The notes beneath the pieces are model-generated. The model had not been told where the DNA came from and did not search any database. It saw only the letters and a program-made list of their open reading frames with translations. This document shows positions 43,351-43,527 of a DNA stretch of 43,527 nucleotides, one piece after another. Source of the stretch: Lachnospiraceae bacterium (GTDB lineage Bacteria > Bacillota > Clostridia > Lachnospirales > Lachnospiraceae). The first letter of the stretch is position 1. Every line of letters begins with the position of its first letter. The DNA lies in NCBI GenBank assembly GCA_022766515.1, contig JALEPA010000066.1, forward strand, positions 1 through 43,527, written 5' to 3'. Made by a program: the position numbers and the translations under genes.

Positions 43351-43527
43351 ATGAGTAATTTTTTTAGTGTTGACAGTGGATTGTATAAATTTATGAGTCG
43401 TTTGTTTGATATGGTCAAACTGAACGCTATGTGGATTTTATGCAGTATTCCAATTGTGACAATGGGTGCCGCTACAACGGCAGCATTTTCCATCACCTTG
43501 AAAATGGTGGATGATGAAGAGGGCTAT
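43351..43527 (+). CDS. DUF624 (YesL-like) membrane protein, partial at the right edge
   Basis: 59 codons are present; the rest is beyond the window. MSNFFSVDSGLYKFMSRLFD then MVKLNAMWILCSIPIVTMGAATTA matches the start of the DUF624 family, integral membrane proteins of unknown function often encoded with LplB/YtcP sugar importers. GAGG lies 6 bases before the ATG. Confidence 0.85.
   Translation, partial: MSNFFSVDSGLYKFMSRLFDMVKLNAMWILCSIPIVTMGAATTAAFSITLKMVDDEEGY

Overview
The window looks like chromosome around the replication origin of a low-GC Gram-positive Clostridia, most likely a Lachnospiraceae. The reasons are the gene order dnaA / origin / rpmH-rnpA-yidD-yidC-jag-mnmE-mnmG-rsmG-parA-parB, a YidC without a lipobox, a DUF4446 gene after parB, the tmk-yaaR-holB-ricT-yabB-rsmI cluster, and a YtcQ/LplB/YtcP-type sugar transporter with a DUF624 gene. 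Species assignment from this alone would be a guess. No tRNA, rRNA, CRISPR array, insertion sequence or prophage is visible.

Layout. 1-1076 is the 5' part of dnaA (minus strand, cut at the left edge). 1077-1986 is the origin, with at least ten TTATNCACA DnaA boxes. 1987-11929 is a rightward housekeeping block: ribosomal protein L34, RNase P protein, membrane insertion (YidD, YidC), the RNA-binding protein KhpB/Jag, tRNA U34 modification (MnmE, MnmG), 16S rRNA methylation (RsmG), and chromosome partition (ParA, ParB, two perfect parS sites). 12109-13125 is a glycosyltransferase (minus). 13478-15348 is nucleoside salvage (cytidine deaminase, pyrimidine-nucleoside phosphorylase).

15571-23799 (minus) is the least ordinary part. 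It has four large genes: a secreted/surface protein with Ig-like and carboxypeptidase-regulatory-like domains; a predicted cytoplasmic kinase joined through one membrane segment to an outside leucine-rich-repeat domain; a secreted Ser/Thr/Lys-rich protein whose stop codon overlaps the kinase ribosome site; and a membrane-anchored protein with a C-terminal C39-like Cys-His-Asp domain. I infer a surface sensing or adhesion module.

23998-24795 holds two small unknown genes that converge. 24875-30103 (minus) is the rsmI-yabB-ricT-holB-yaaR-tmk cluster. 30355-31269 is an HD-GYP phosphodiesterase that converges on murA (tail overlap of 20 bases). 32779-35384 (minus) is an OLD-like ATPase/TOPRIM protein and a flavin-reductase-fold protein. 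35504-37660 is a small Ig-like protein and a YesM-type sensor kinase with no response regulator beside it. 37833-43527 is a surface protein followed by an ABC carbohydrate/oligosaccharide importer (two permeases, lipoprotein) and the start of a DUF624 membrane protein.

The most interesting unexplained signals are: (i) the kinase-LRR locus; (ii) a repeated 5' leader element, a small hairpin placed directly before a GAAATGAGG-type ribosome site, in front of at least four unrelated genes (jag, the DUF4446 gene, the glycosyltransferase, the Ig-like surface protein); (iii) a start codon and ribosome site held in a 16-bp hairpin; (iv) a twice-repeated double hairpin flanking the first parS.
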